Assembly (NCBI RefSeq): GCF_014269185.2
Contig: NZ_JABWRZ020000001.1
Location: 1,389,001-1,453,000, forward strand
Length of the DNA: 64,000 nucleotides
From: Pseudomonas oryzicola
GTDB taxonomy: Bacteria; Pseudomonadota; Gammaproteobacteria; Pseudomonadales; Pseudomonadaceae
Reading direction: 5' to 3'
The position numbers and the translations under genes were made by a program. Below, in pieces: positions 8,469-18,307 of this stretch (position 1 is the first letter of the stretch; every line of letters starts with the position of its first letter). The notes beneath the pieces are model-generated. The model did not search any database. It was given only the letters and a program-made list of their open reading frames with translations, and was not told the origin of the DNA.

Positions 8469-9563
8469 ATGAGTGCCGTCACCCGTGCCGCCGTCGAAGG
8501 CGTGCTTCGCCAGTACACCGACCCCTATCTGAACCAGGACCCGGTCAGCGCCGGCTGCGTGCGCGCTATCGATATCCAGGGCGGGCAGGTCAGCGTGCAG
8601 TTGCAGCTGGGTTATGCCGCAGGGCTGTTCAAGAACGGCTGGGCCCAGGTGCTGCAGACCGCCATCGGCAACCTTGAAGGCGTCAGCAATGCCCAGGTGT
8701 CGATCGATTGTGTGGTCGCTGCACACAAGGCCCAGGCCCAGGTGCCGGCCATGGCCAATGTCAGGAACATCATCGCCGTGGCCTCGGGCAAGGGCGGAGT
8801 GGGCAAGTCGACCACCGCGGCCAACCTGGCCCTGGCCTTGGCCCGCGAAGGTGCGCGGGTGGGTATTCTCGATGCCGATATCTATGGCCCCAGCCAGGGT
8901 GTGATGTTCGGTATTGCCGAAGGCACCCGCCCGCAGATCCGTGAACAGAAGTGGTTCGTACCGATCAAGGCCCATGGCGTGGAAGTGATGTCCATGGCGT
9001 TTCTCACCGACGACAACACGCCGATGGTCTGGCGGGGGCCGATGGTTTCCGGTGCGCTGCTGCAACTGGTGACCCAGACCGCCTGGGACGACCTCGACTA
9101 CCTGGTGATCGACATGCCGCCGGGCACCGGTGATATCCAGCTGACCCTGGCGCAGAAGGTGCCGGTGGCAGGCTCGGTCATTGTCACTACTCCGCAGGAT
9201 CTGGCCTTGCTGGATGCCAGGAAGGGCGTGGAGATGTTCCGCAAGGTCAACATCCCGGTCCTGGGGGTGGTGGAGAACATGGCCGTGCACATCTGCTCGA
9301 ACTGCGGCCATGCCGAGCACCTGTTCGGTGAAGGCGGTGGCGAAAAGCTGGCGAGCCAGTATGGTGTCGACCTGCTGGCCTCGTTGCCGCTGTCGATGCT
9401 TATCCGTGAACAGGCCGACAATGGCAAGCCGACCGCGATCGCCGAGCCGGAAAGCCAGATCGCCATGATCTATCAGGAACTGGCCCGCCAGGTGGGCGCG
9501 CGGATCGTGCTGCAGGAAGCTGCTGCGCCGGCGATGCCTAGCATTACCATCAGCGAAGATTGA
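8469..9563 (+). CDS. apbC: Iron-sulfur cluster carrier ApbC/Mrp
   Basis: A 364-residue P-loop NTPase of the Mrp/NBP35 family that binds and transfers Fe-S clusters in the cytoplasm. It has an N-terminal MIP18-like domain (about 1-85), a deviant Walker A GKGGVGKST starting at Gly107, and the CxxC cluster-binding motif in ICSNCG (Cys276, Cys279). The start at 8469 has GGGAG about eight bases upstream. Divergent from metG and followed by a bidirectional terminator. Confidence 0.95.
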   Translation: MSAVTRAAVEGVLRQYTDPYLNQDPVSAGCVRAIDIQGGQVSVQLQLGYAAGLFKNGWAQVLQTAIGNLEGVSNAQVSIDCVVAAHKAQAQVPAMANVRNIIAVASGKGGVGKSTTAANLALALAREGARVGILDADIYGPSQGVMFGIAEGTRPQIREQKWFVPIKAHGVEVMSMAFLTDDNTPMVWRGPMVSGALLQLVTQTAWDDLDYLVIDMPPGTGDIQLTLAQKVPVAGSVIVTTPQDLALLDARKGVEMFRKVNIPVLGVVENMAVHICSNCGHAEHLFGEGGGEKLASQYGVDLLASLPLSMLIREQADNGKPTAIAEPESQIAMIYQELARQVGARIVLQEAAAPAMPSITISED

Positions 9564-9585
9564 CCTGTCAGATCGTGTCGCTCTC

Positions 9586-9604
9586 TTCGCGGGCTTGCCC
9601 GCGA
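9586..9604. repeat. Short REP-like palindrome
   Basis: TTCGCGGGCTTGCCCGCGA matches the palindromic core of Pseudomonas REP elements but lacks the flanking conserved CTCCCACAGG arm seen in the pair at 49293-49378. A decayed or partial REP is the simplest reading. Confidence 0.6.
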
Positions 9605-9633
9605 TGCAGGCGACTCGGTCTTTCGGCCAGGCA

Positions 9634-9664
9634 TAAAAAAACCCGCCGGAAGGCGGGTTTTTTT
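9634..9664. terminator. Bidirectional terminator between apbC and cspD
   Basis: A run of As, then ACCCGCC / GGCGGGT stem with a short loop, then a run of Ts. It lies between two convergent genes and should stop transcription from both sides. Confidence 0.95.
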
Positions 9665-9688
9665 GAAAGCCAGGAAGCTTCGATCGAC

Positions 9689-9898
9689 TTAGGCGATCTG
9701 AACTTCTTCAGCCTGCATGCCTTTCTGGCCGCGGGTAGCGACGAAAGTAACAGCCTGGCCTTCTTTCAGGGTTTTGAAGCCGTCAGCTTGGATGGCTTTG
9801 AAGTGCACGAACAGGTCATCGCCCGACTGAGGGGTGATGAAGCCGTAGCCTTTCTCATCGTTGAACCACTTAACAACACCGGATTGACGGTTGGACAT
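9689..9898 (-). CDS. cspD: Cold-shock domain protein
   Basis: A 69-residue single-stranded nucleic-acid-binding protein made of one cold-shock domain. RNP1 is KGYGFITP and RNP2 is DLFVHF, both complete. The ATG at 9898 has AAGGAGACAG directly upstream. Proteins of this family act as RNA chaperones or, for CspD in enterobacteria, as stationary-phase replication inhibitors; the sequence alone does not separate CspD from CspA-like roles, so the symbol follows the usual Pseudomonas label. Confidence 0.9.
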   Translation of the reverse strand: MSNRQSGVVKWFNDEKGYGFITPQSGDDLFVHFKAIQADGFKTLKEGQAVTFVATRGQKGMQAEEVQIA

Positions 9899-10226
9899 TT
9901 TTCTGTCTCCTTGGACAATTTGATAACGGTCAGGAAAAACCCTGCCCGGGACTGAGCGCAAAGAGAGCAGAAAATTCAGCGATGGGCCGATCAGGATCGT
10001 GCATCAAACTAGAGATTCTCGGTGTCACGTGCAGCACAGTGGCGTCACCTTAACCCACTTTCCGCCACCTGCCAATGGTCAGAAGGTGCTTTAGGCGAAT
10101 TCGGATCGACGGCGGCGCAACCCCCGCCCGGCGCGGGATGAGGCGTGGAACTTTAACCTGGGCGCGGGGACCGGTAAGATGCGCGTCTGGTTTTTCTCCT
10201 CGCAACTCTTCTAGGACACCCACGCC
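9899..10226. other. Divergent intergenic region cspD / dcd
   Basis: About 330 bases without a gene. The part next to cspD (9899-10020) is AT-rich and likely its untranslated leader, a common feature of cold-shock genes. The part next to dcd contains the GC-rich dcd promoter area. I see no further ORF or recognisable RNA. Confidence 0.55.
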
Positions 10227-10793
10227 ATGAGCATCAAATCGGACAAGTGGATTCGCCGCATGGCGCAGGAACACGGCATGATCGAACCGTTCGTCGAGCG
10301 CCAGGTGCGCGGCGAGCAGGACAACCGGGTAATTTCCTTCGGCGTTTCCAGCTACGGCTACGACGTGCGCTGCGCCGATGAATTCAAGGTGTTCACCAAC
10401 ATCAACTCGGCCACCGTCGACCCAAAGAACTTCGACGCTGGTAGTTTCGTCGACATCAAGAGCGACGTCTGCATCATTCCGCCGAACTCCTTCGCCCTGG
10501 CGCGCACCGTCGAGTACTTCCGCATTCCGCGTGACGTGCTGACCATCTGCCTGGGTAAAAGCACTTACGCCCGTTGCGGCATCATCGTCAATGTCACCCC
10601 GCTCGAACCCGAATGGGAAGGCCACGTGACACTGGAGTTCTCCAACACCACCACGTTGCCGGCCAAGATCTACGCCAACGAAGGGGTGGCGCAGATGCTG
10701 TTCCTGCAGTCCGACGAAGAATGCGAAGTTTCGTACAAGGACCGTGGCGGGAAGTACCAGGGCCAGCGCGGCGTCACCCTGCCGCGTACCTGA
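10227..10793 (+). CDS. dcd: dCTP deaminase
   Basis: A 188-residue homotrimeric enzyme that converts dCTP to dUTP, feeding dTMP synthesis. The family signature around the active site, [26 protein letters not shown], is complete including the catalytic glutamate, and the length is exactly typical. The C-terminal [12 protein letters not shown] closes the nucleotide site. It stands alone on its strand, as in other Pseudomonas where it neighbours cspD and apbC. Confidence 0.97.
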   Translation: MSIKSDKWIRRMAQEHGMIEPFVERQVRGEQDNRVISFGVSSYGYDVRCADEFKVFTNINSATVDPKNFDAGSFVDIKSDVCIIPPNSFALARTVEYFRIPRDVLTICLGKSTYARCGIIVNVTPLEPEWEGHVTLEFSNTTTLPAKIYANEGVAQMLFLQSDEECEVSYKDRGGKYQGQRGVTLPRT

Positions 10794-10801
10794 GCCGACA
10801 A

Positions 10802-10825
10802 GCGCGGGGAATTACCCGCGCCTTT
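10802..10825 (+). terminator. Weak terminator of dcd
   Basis: GCGCGGG and CCCGCGC form a seven-base-pair stem with loop GAATTA, then CCTTTGG. Only three Ts follow, so termination may be partial. Confidence 0.5.
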
Positions 10826-10886
10826 GGCACTCCAACGGGATAATGCCGATGCGCATGATGCGCAGCGGCCTTGTCAGGAGCAGCCA

Positions 10887-11114
10887 ATGAAACTCCATCC
10901 CGCAATCAGTGCCAAGCTGGCAGTCCTGCAGCCCAACCATGTGGGGTTGTTGTCCTGGTCACTGCTGGCGCACCCGCTGCCGATGCAGGCGGGGGGCGTG
11001 CCCCACCAGCCTGATCCAGATACGCCACAGCCGCCGGAGCCGGGCGAAACACCGCCCATGGAACCGGGCGAGCCGACTCTGCCTGACGAACCGCCTCCGG
11101 CGCCTGTCGCCTGA
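10887..11114 (+). CDS. Hypothetical small proline-rich protein
   Basis: A 75-residue protein of unknown function. The first half (MKLHPAISAKLAVLQPNHVG) is weakly hydrophobic; the second half is dominated by proline, glutamate and aspartate (for example PDTPQPPEPGETPPMEPGEP). The start has AGGAG seven bases upstream, which supports it as a real gene. It has no convincing signal peptide. It converges on pdeM with only four bases between stop codons. No homologous family comes to mind. Confidence 0.6.
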   Translation: MKLHPAISAKLAVLQPNHVGLLSWSLLAHPLPMQAGGVPHQPDPDTPQPPEPGETPPMEPGEPTLPDEPPPAPVA

Positions 11115-11118
11115 ACCG

Positions 11119-11772
11119 CTAAAGCGCCCAGACGCGCCCTGCACCGGCCAGGAAGACGCGGCTGGTAACCGTAGGCGTAATTTCCCAACCCCCGGTGAAC
11201 TCGCCGAACGCCGGCAGCAGGCTGACCTGGCCATCGACCAGGAAGCACGGCAGGCGCAGGCGCTGTCGCGCCTTGCCGCGCAGGACCAAGACCGGGTGGA
11301 CATGGCCGGCCAGCACTGGGTGTGTTGGATGAGCATGCGGTTCGTGCTGTAGCGCGAAGGGTTCCAGAAGCCAGGGTTCGTCCAGTACCTCGATGCCAAG
11401 AGAAGTGGGTGGATCGCCGGCGCTGCGATCATGATTGCCGCGTATCAGCACGATCTTCACGGTCTTGTGCCGTTCGCGCCAGGCCTGCAGCCTGGCCAGC
11501 GTCGCTGGCGCTCGCGCCGCGCGTGCATGCAGGAAGTCGCCCAGAACGATCAGTTGCTCGCAATCATGCGCGGCCAACAGGGCATCCAGGCGGGCCAGCG
11601 TCGCGGCAGTGGTACCGCGTGGTACCGGCTGGTGCAGGGCGCGATAGCTTGCCGCCTTGCCGATGTGCACGTCGGCGACCAGCAGGGCGCGGCGTGCCGG
11701 CCAGTAGATGGCCTTGTCGGAAAGCAGCCAGAGCTGCTGGCCACAGTGTTCGATGGCCAATAGGTCGGTCAT
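11119..11772 (-). CDS. pdeM: Ligase-associated metallophosphoesterase PdeM
   Basis: A 217-residue calcineurin-like metallophosphoesterase of the ligase-associated DNA damage response set. All metal-binding motifs are present: [27 protein letters not shown] and LAGHVHPV. Family members are predicted nucleases or phosphodiesterases. Its ATG overlaps the helicase stop by four bases (ATGA), so the two proteins are co-translated. It is the last gene of the repair operon. Confidence 0.93.
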   Translation of the reverse strand: MTDLLAIEHCGQQLWLLSDKAIYWPARRALLVADVHIGKAASYRALHQPVPRGTTAATLARLDALLAAHDCEQLIVLGDFLHARAARAPATLARLQAWRERHKTVKIVLIRGNHDRSAGDPPTSLGIEVLDEPWLLEPFALQHEPHAHPTHPVLAGHVHPVLVLRGKARQRLRLPCFLVDGQVSLLPAFGEFTGGWEITPTVTSRVFLAGAGRVWAL

Positions 11773-14261
11773 TGAGTATTACTCGCTGCGCTTTCCAGTT
11801 CGGCGACCATCCGTGCAATCCGGTCTGCCAGTTTCTCGGTGCTCAGGGTTTCGCGCATGCCCTCCACCAGCAAGGCAAACGCCAACGGCCCCGGCCGTTG
11901 CAGCAGCCGCAGGTCGAGCCGCAGGCGCTCCATTTTCAGCAGTTGCCGATGCAGCCGCTCGATCTCCAGTTCCTCATTCAACACTTCGTCTCGCGCCTGG
12001 CCCAGCAGCAAGTTGCCGGCGTCATGCTTGCGAAAGACCTCGTAGAACAGGCCACTGGACGCCTGAATCTGTCGCAGGCTTTTCTGCGCTGCCGGATAGC
12101 CGCCAAACACCAGCCCGGCAATCTGGGCGATCTCGCGAAAACGCCGCAATGCCATTTCACCCGCGTTGAGGCTGGCCAGCACGTCGTCGAGCAGGTGCTC
12201 TGTAGCCAGTGCCTGCGGCAGGTGGGTCGCCCAATCCACGTTGCCGGGGCTGAGCAGTTCGAAGCCATAGTCGTTGACAGCGATCGAGACCGACAGCGGC
12301 TGCACGCGGCTCACCCGCCAGGCAATCAGGTTGGCCAGGCCAAGGTTGGCCATGCGCCCGGCGAACGGGTACAGAAACAGATGCCAGCCCTGGCGGGATT
12401 TGAAGGTTTCGGCCAGCAAGGTTTCGGTGCAAGGCAGCGCCGACCACTGCGCCTGCAAGGCCAGCAGCGGGCGTGCTGCACGCATCTCCGGGCCTTCGAA
12501 GTGCCCTTGCGCTGCTGCATCCAACTGCTCGACCAGAGCCTCGGCCAGTTCGCTGGAGAGTGGCATGCGGCCGCCGTTCCAGCGGGCAACCGCCGCCTTG
12601 CGTGCGCTGCTGCGGCGCACGTAGGCGGTCATGTTTTCCACGCGTACCAGTTCCAGCACGCGCCCGGCGAACAGCAAGGTATCACCGGGCCGCAAACGGG
12701 CGATGAAGGCTTCTTCGACACTGCCCAGCGCTTTGCCCCCACCGCCCTTGCTCCAGTACTTGAGTTGCAGGCTGGCGTCGCTGACGATGGTGCCGATGCT
12801 CATGCGGTGGCGGCGCGCCAAGCGTTCGCTGGCGACCCGGTAAATGCCGTCGGCCTGGCGCTCGACCCGCTGGTAGTCGGGGTAGGCGCTGAGCGAGCTG
12901 CCGCCATGGCAGACGAAGTCCAGCGCCCATTGCCACTGGCTGTCGCGCAACTGGCGAAAGGCCCAGGTGCTGCGCACTTCCTCGAGCAGCAGTTCGGCGT
13001 GAAAACCACTGCCCAGGGCCATGCTGACCAGGTGCTGCACCAGCACGTCCATGCACAGGCGTGGCGAATGACGGGCCTCGATGTGCCCGGCGGCCAGGGC
13101 CTGCCTGGCGGCGGCAGCCTCCACCAGCTCCAGGCTGTGGGTGGGCACCAAGGTAACTCGCGAGCGCCGCCCTGGCGCGTGACCGGAACGCCCGGCCCGC
13201 TGCATCAGCCGGGCGATGCCCTTGGCTGAGCCGATCTGCAGCACCCGCTCCACTGGTAGAAAGTCCACGCCCAGGTCCAGGCTGGAGGTGCAGACTACCG
13301 CTTTCAGGCTGCCCTGCTTGAGGCTGCGCTCCACCCAGTCACGGGTCTCCCGAGCCAGTGAAGCGTGGTGCAGGGCGACCAACCCGGCCCAGTCGGGGCG
13401 TGCGTCGAGCAGGGCCTGGTACCACAGTTCAGCCTGTGCCCGGGTGTTGGTGAATACCAGGCAGCTGTTGCTGGCATCGATCTCCTGGCAGACCTGATCA
13501 CGCATCTTCAGGCCCATGTGCCCAGCCCAGGGGAAGCGCTCGATGGCTGCTGGCAGCAGGGTATCGACCAGCAGCGGCTTGTCTTGCCTGCCTTGTACCA
13601 GCAGGCCGCCCTGGGGCAGCAACACATCCAACGCATGCTGAAGGTTACCGAGGGTGGCGGACAGGCCCCAGGTAGGCAGGCCAGGCTGCCAGTGGCGCAG
13701 GCGGGCCAGGGCCAGTTGCAGTTGTACCCCGCGCTTGTTGCCCAGCAGTTCGTGCCATTCGTCCACCACCACCAGGCGCAGCGTGGCGAAATCGTCGCGG
13801 GCCTGTGCCCGGGTCAGCAGCAGGGTCAGGCTTTCGGGGGTCGTAACCAGCGCGCTGGGCAGGCGCCGCGCTTGTCGGGCACGTTCGGCACTGCCGGTAT
13901 CGCCGCTGCGCACGCCCACGCTCCAGGGCAGCCCGAGCTCGTCCAGTGGCGCCTGCAGGGCGCGGGCGGTGTCAGCCGCCAGGGCACGCATCGGCGTAAC
14001 CCACAGCACCTGCAATGGTGCAGCCTGACGACCCTGGGTTTCGGCCTTGAAGGCGCGCAGCGCGGCGAGCCATACCGCGTAGGTCTTGCCGGCACCGGTA
14101 CTGGCATGCAGCAGGCCGGATTCGCCGCGCGCCACGGCGGCCCAGACACGGCGCTGGAAAGCGAACGGCTTCCAGCCACGCTTGGCGAACCAGGCACTGG
14201 CGAGGTCGGTGGCGGCGGGCATCGGCATGGCGTCCTTGGCGGGCTGTGTTTCTACAGACAA
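11769..14261 (-). CDS. Ligase-associated Lhr-like DEXH helicase
   Basis: An 830-residue superfamily 2 helicase of the Lhr-core type. Motif I is [12 protein letters not shown], motif II is DEWH in [15 protein letters not shown], motif III is GLSATLGN, and motif VI is around [17 protein letters not shown]. The C-terminal half is the Lhr-type winged-helix and core region. Members of this group work with an ATP-dependent ligase, a metallo-beta-lactamase exonuclease and PdeM, all present here. It starts 28 bases after the end of the M14-family gene and overlaps pdeM. Confidence 0.94.
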   Translation of the reverse strand: MSVETQPAKDAMPMPAATDLASAWFAKRGWKPFAFQRRVWAAVARGESGLLHASTGAGKTYAVWLAALRAFKAETQGRQAAPLQVLWVTPMRALAADTARALQAPLDELGLPWSVGVRSGDTGSAERARQARRLPSALVTTPESLTLLLTRAQARDDFATLRLVVVDEWHELLGNKRGVQLQLALARLRHWQPGLPTWGLSATLGNLQHALDVLLPQGGLLVQGRQDKPLLVDTLLPAAIERFPWAGHMGLKMRDQVCQEIDASNSCLVFTNTRAQAELWYQALLDARPDWAGLVALHHASLARETRDWVERSLKQGSLKAVVCTSSLDLGVDFLPVERVLQIGSAKGIARLMQRAGRSGHAPGRRSRVTLVPTHSLELVEAAAARQALAAGHIEARHSPRLCMDVLVQHLVSMALGSGFHAELLLEEVRSTWAFRQLRDSQWQWALDFVCHGGSSLSAYPDYQRVERQADGIYRVASERLARRHRMSIGTIVSDASLQLKYWSKGGGGKALGSVEEAFIARLRPGDTLLFAGRVLELVRVENMTAYVRRSSARKAAVARWNGGRMPLSSELAEALVEQLDAAAQGHFEGPEMRAARPLLALQAQWSALPCTETLLAETFKSRQGWHLFLYPFAGRMANLGLANLIAWRVSRVQPLSVSIAVNDYGFELLSPGNVDWATHLPQALATEHLLDDVLASLNAGEMALRRFREIAQIAGLVFGGYPAAQKSLRQIQASSGLFYEVFRKHDAGNLLLGQARDEVLNEELEIERLHRQLLKMERLRLDLRLLQRPGPLAFALLVEGMRETLSTEKLADRIARMVAELESAASNTQ

Positions 14262-14288
14262 CCCGCCAGATGCAATGGTTTTACCTGA

Positions 14289-15404
14289 TCAGTTGGCCAG
14301 CAGGTAGCCGCTGCGGCATACCTGCTCACCGGCCACATGGGCGATGACCATGCCGGCGGTGGCCATGCGCCGTACGCTGCGCGCATACAGCAGGCCGGGC
14401 TGATTGTTGCGCACGGCAGTCACGCGGTCGCTGAGCGGGTCGATGACTTCGGCGATCAGTTGGCCAGCCTCGAGGGTTTGCCCAGGCTTGGCGTGGTACA
14501 CCAGCAGCCCGCCCAACGGGGCGATCACGGGCTCGACGGCGGCCAGTGGGGTAGCGGGGCTGCGCAACGCGGGCAGGGCGGCGTGGGCGCCTTCGATGAC
14601 CCCGCTATAGGTCAGGAAGTCGAGGATCGCCTGGCAGTCCTTGCTGGCCAGGTCATGGCTGACATCGGCCTGGCCGCGCAACTCGACAGTCACCGAGCAG
14701 CAGCCTAGCGGAATCGGGAAGCGCTTGCCGAAGCGCTGCTGCAACTGCCACCAGACCAGGCTGAAGCATTCATCGAACGACTGCCCGCCCGAGTCGGTGG
14801 CCAGCAGGCTGGCCTGCGCGCCCAGGTAGCAGGCCAGGGGTTCGATCTGCGCCCAGGCGTCCGGCGTGGTGTACAGGTGCTCCACTGCTTCGAAGTCGCA
14901 ATGCAGGTCCAGCACCATATCGGCATCGCAGGCCAGGCGCTGGAGGATCAGGCGTTGGGCTTGCAGCGGCGTGCGCGCAGGGTGCGCATCCAGGCCACGG
15001 CGCAGGTATTCGCGGATGAGGGCGAGGTTATGGGTCGGGTCCTGGGTCAGGTGTTCTTCGATCTGGTCGCCGATGTTGTCCGACAGGTCGACGAAGTTGC
15101 GGTTGAAGTTCTCACCGCTTTGCAGTTCGAAACGCCCCAGCGGTGCGTCCAGCAGCACCTGTTCCAGGCCGACCGGGTTGGCCACCGGCACCAGGATGAT
15201 CTCGCGCTGCAGGCGGCCTTGCTGTTCCAGTTCAGCCAGGCGGCGCTTGAGATGCCAGGCCACCAGCATACCCGGCAACTCGTCGGCATGCAGCGAGGCC
15301 TGGATATACACCTTGCCGCCACCGCGAGGGCCGAAGTGGAAACTGTGCAACTGGCGGGTGATGCCCGGAACGGGGGAGAGCAGGTCGTGGGTTGAATGGT
15401 GCAT
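14289..15404 (-). CDS. M14/aspartoacylase-like metalloenzyme
   Basis: A 371-residue protein of the succinylglutamate desuccinylase/aspartoacylase family, zinc-dependent amide hydrolases. The metal-binding HxxE sits in SLHADELPG (His39, Glu42), and VLDLHCDFEAVEHLYT carries the third ligand region. The C-terminal segment (about 280-370) looks like a lipoyl/biotinyl-type beta-barrel. The ATG at 15404 begins MHHSTHDLLSPVPG; upstream codons in the same frame lack a ribosome site. It lies between the ligase and the helicase of the repair cluster on the same strand. Substrate is unknown; no link to DNA repair is evident from its fold. Confidence 0.85.
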   Translation of the reverse strand: MHHSTHDLLSPVPGITRQLHSFHFGPRGGGKVYIQASLHADELPGMLVAWHLKRRLAELEQQGRLQREIILVPVANPVGLEQVLLDAPLGRFELQSGENFNRNFVDLSDNIGDQIEEHLTQDPTHNLALIREYLRRGLDAHPARTPLQAQRLILQRLACDADMVLDLHCDFEAVEHLYTTPDAWAQIEPLACYLGAQASLLATDSGGQSFDECFSLVWWQLQQRFGKRFPIPLGCCSVTVELRGQADVSHDLASKDCQAILDFLTYSGVIEGAHAALPALRSPATPLAAVEPVIAPLGGLLVYHAKPGQTLEAGQLIAEVIDPLSDRVTAVRNNQPGLLYARSVRRMATAGMVIAHVAGEQVCRSGYLLAN

Positions 15405-15537
15405 GGTCGTCCTGATTGCGTGGCGAAAACGGTCTGCGACACGGGTCGGCACACAGATAGAAGCATAGATTCCGTGACTGTGCCTCATCCGGTATCTGTC
15501 GGACGAACGCGAAGCAGCCCGCGCGCTCCGAATTGTC

Positions 15538-17196
15538 TCAAGCCAGCAGTGCCTGCAGGGTCGCCAGGTCATCCGCCTCTTCAACCGGCTTGTCCAGCCG
15601 CCAGCGCAGCATCCGCGGGAAGCGCACGGCAATGCCGCTCTTGTGCCTTCTGGACAGGGCTATTCCCTCGAAGCCCAACTCGAACACCAGCGTTGGTGTC
15701 ACGCTACGGACCGGCCCGAAGGTTTCGACCGTGGTCTTGCGGATGATGGCGTCGACCTTGCGCATCTCTTCGTCACTCAGCCCCGAATAGGCCTTGGCAA
15801 AAGGTACCAGCGCCCGCCCCGGGGTGCCGGCCGGTGCATCCCACACGGCGAAGGTGTAGTCGCTGTACAGGCTGGCCCGCCGGCCATGGCCGCGCTGGGC
15901 ATAGATCAGCACCGCATCGACGCTGAACGGGTCGATCTTCCACTTCCACCAGGTTCCCATGTCCTTGGTCCGCCCCACGCCATACAAGGCTTCGCGCTGC
16001 TTCAGCATCAAGCCTTCCACCCCCAGGCTGCGTGACTGTTCGCGCTGGCGGGCAAGGTCGGCCCAGTCCGGGCCTTCGAGCAACGGCGAGAGCAGCACCG
16101 GGGCCAGTGGGTATTCCTCAAGCACACGTTCCAGCTGCCGACGGCGCGCGTGCTGCGGCCGGCTGCGCCAGTCCTCGCCTTGCCATTCCAGCAGGTCGTA
16201 GGCCTGCAGTACCACCGGCGCATCGCCCAGCAGCTTCTTGCCCAAGGTCTTGCGGCCCAGGCGCTGCTGCAACAGGGCAAAGGGCTGTACCGCCAGCTCC
16301 GGCGCCGAGTTGCCCGGTTTCCACACCAGCAGCTCGCCATCGAGCACGACCCCGTCGGGCAGTGTCTGCGCCAGGCTGTGCAGCTCGGGAAAGCGCTCGG
16401 TGACCAGTTCCTCGCCGCGTGACCAGACCCACAGCTGGCCGTCGCGTTTGACCACCTGGGCGCGGATGCCGTCCCACTTCCATTCGATCTGCCAGTCGCT
16501 CGGTGGGCCGAGCACTGCATCGAACTGTTCGGTCGGTACTTGCAGAGGGTGAGCCAGAAAAAACGGGTAGGGCTGGCCGCCACGCTGGCCATGTTCATCG
16601 TCTGATGCCGGTGCGACCAGTTGTTGGTAGCTGGCGGCGGTGGGGCGGTGGCTGATATCGGTGTAGCCGACCAGGCGCTGGGCCACGCGTTTGGCATCCA
16701 GCCCGGCCAGTTGCGCCAGGGCACGGGTAACCAGCAGCTTCGATACGCCAACGCGAAAGCTGCCAGTGATGAGCTTCAGGCACAGCATCAGGCTGGGGCG
16801 GTCCAGCTGTGCCCACAATGGCGGCAGACGTTGCTGGAGTTGTTCGACAGGCAGGCCGCGCAATGGCAGCAGATGGTGTTCGACCCAATGGGCCAGGACA
16901 TCGTCGCCCGCGTGATGACTTGCCGGCACCAGCAGGGAAATGGTTTCGGCCAGGTCGCCAACGGCTTGGTAGCTTTCCTCGAACAGCCAGTCCGGGAGCC
17001 CCGCCAACGCACTGGCCAGCTCCCGCAGCACCCGCGTAGGCACCAGTTGGCGAGGGCGACCACCAGCCAGGAAGTACACGGCCCAGGCGGCATCCGCAGC
17101 CGGGGCGGTGCTGAAATAGTCACGCAAGGCCTGCAGCTTGGCGGCGCTGGAGGTGGTCGCATCCAGCCTCAGGTACAGCTCGGCGAACGCTTTCAT
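15538..17196 (-). CDS. ATP-dependent DNA ligase of the ligase-associated repair set
   Basis: A 552-residue ATP-dependent DNA ligase. Motif I is EWKWDGIRAQVV with catalytic Lys240; motif III-like VVLDGELLVW, motif IV VEGLMLKQREALY and motif V WWKWKIDPFSVDAVLIYAQ are all present. The first 200 residues form the DNA-binding domain. It is separate from the NAD-dependent LigA and from LigD (no polymerase or nuclease domains). It overlaps the upstream exonuclease gene by four bases. Confidence 0.94.
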   Translation of the reverse strand: MKAFAELYLRLDATTSSAAKLQALRDYFSTAPAADAAWAVYFLAGGRPRQLVPTRVLRELASALAGLPDWLFEESYQAVGDLAETISLLVPASHHAGDDVLAHWVEHHLLPLRGLPVEQLQQRLPPLWAQLDRPSLMLCLKLITGSFRVGVSKLLVTRALAQLAGLDAKRVAQRLVGYTDISHRPTAASYQQLVAPASDDEHGQRGGQPYPFFLAHPLQVPTEQFDAVLGPPSDWQIEWKWDGIRAQVVKRDGQLWVWSRGEELVTERFPELHSLAQTLPDGVVLDGELLVWKPGNSAPELAVQPFALLQQRLGRKTLGKKLLGDAPVVLQAYDLLEWQGEDWRSRPQHARRRQLERVLEEYPLAPVLLSPLLEGPDWADLARQREQSRSLGVEGLMLKQREALYGVGRTKDMGTWWKWKIDPFSVDAVLIYAQRGHGRRASLYSDYTFAVWDAPAGTPGRALVPFAKAYSGLSDEEMRKVDAIIRKTTVETFGPVRSVTPTLVFELGFEGIALSRRHKSGIAVRFPRMLRWRLDKPVEEADDLATLQALLA

Positions 17197-18209
17197 GCGT
17201 CTGGCTCCGTGGCGACAGCGTCGTCCTCCTCGCCGTATTCAGTGGCGAAGGCGCGGGCATCGAGGCCTTGTTCATTGAGGTAGCGCACCAGCACATTGAC
17301 TGACCCGTGGGTGACCATCACCCGTTCCGCGCCGGTCTGGCCGATGGCCCAGAGCAGCCCCGGCCAATCGGCATGGTCCGAGAGCACGAAGCCGCGATCT
17401 ACCCCGCGCCGTCGGCGGGTGCCGCGCAACAGCATCCAGCCACTGGCGAAAGCATCGCTGTAATCGCCGAAACGGCGCATCCAGCTGCTGCCACTGGCGG
17501 AAGGCGGTGCCAGGACCAGCGCCTGGCGCAGCAGTGGGTCGTTGCGCGGGATATCGCCGGCATAGCGGGTTTCCGGCAGACGGATGCCGGCGTCACGGTA
17601 CACCCGGTTGAGTGGTTCGACGGCGCCATGCACGAGTATCGGGCCGATGCTGGCGTCCAGCCCGTGGAGGATTCGCTGGGCCTTGCCGAAGGCATAGCAG
17701 AACAGCACGCTGGCTTTGCCCTGTGCGCAGTTGGCCCGCCACCAGGCATTGATGGCGGCGAAGATCTCGCCTTGGCTGGGCCAACGGTAGATGGGCAGGC
17801 CGAAGGTCGATTCGGTGATGAAGGTATGGCAGGGTACCGGTTCGAAGGGGGTGCAGGTGGCATCGGGCTCGACCTTGTAGTCGCCGGAGGCGACCCAGAC
17901 TTCGCCCTGGTATTCCAGGCGCACTTGTGCCGAGCCCAGCACGTGCCCGGCCGGGTGCAGGCTCAGGGTCACACCATGGTGCAGCAGGCGTTCGCCGTAG
18001 GGCAGGGTCTGCAAATTGATGTCCTGGCCCAGGCGGCTGCGCAGGATGCCGGCGCCGGCGCTGGCGGTCAGGTAATGGCCATTGCCGATGCGGGCGTGGT
18101 CGCCGTGGCCATGGGTGATCACAGCGCGGCCCACGGGCCGCCAGGGGTCGATGTAGAAATCACCGGGCGGGCAGTACAGGCCTTCGGGGCGGGCGATGAT
18201 GAGGTCCAT
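17193..18209 (-). CDS. Ligase-associated metallo-beta-lactamase exonuclease
   Basis: A 338-residue metallo-beta-lactamase/beta-CASP-type protein. The zinc motif HGHGDHARIG is near residues 34-43, GHVLGSAQVRL and SGDYKVEPD follow, and the C-terminal LSDHADWPGLL and VMVTHGS segments are typical of mRNA 3'-end/Pso2-type nucleases. In the ligase-associated system it is the predicted exonuclease that trims ends before ligation. It is the first gene of the cluster and overlaps the ligase start by four bases. I see no LexA-type site upstream. Confidence 0.93.
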   Translation of the reverse strand: MDLIIARPEGLYCPPGDFYIDPWRPVGRAVITHGHGDHARIGNGHYLTASAGAGILRSRLGQDINLQTLPYGERLLHHGVTLSLHPAGHVLGSAQVRLEYQGEVWVASGDYKVEPDATCTPFEPVPCHTFITESTFGLPIYRWPSQGEIFAAINAWWRANCAQGKASVLFCYAFGKAQRILHGLDASIGPILVHGAVEPLNRVYRDAGIRLPETRYAGDIPRNDPLLRQALVLAPPSASGSSWMRRFGDYSDAFASGWMLLRGTRRRRGVDRGFVLSDHADWPGLLWAIGQTGAERVMVTHGSVNVLVRYLNEQGLDARAFATEYGEEDDAVATEPDA

Positions 18210-18276
18210 GGCTCAACGTCTGGGATAGGGCTTGCTAGCTCAGAGTGTTGCGGGCCACGGCAAGTTCGATGTGTGA

Positions 18277-18298
18277 GGCAGCCCTCTGGAGGGCTGCC
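18277..18298 (-). terminator. Hairpin downstream of the 116-residue hypothetical gene
   Basis: GGCAGCCCTC and GAGGGCTGCC are perfectly complementary, with almost no loop, ten bases beyond the stop codon of the minus-strand gene. No T-run follows, so its terminator role is uncertain. Confidence 0.45.
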
Positions 18299-18307
18299 AG
18301 GTCAGCG

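Noticed and set aside
18210..18307. Searched for a LexA box before the ligase-associated exonuclease
   Set aside because: No CTG-N10-CAG with AT-rich centre was found, so SOS control of the cluster is not supported.
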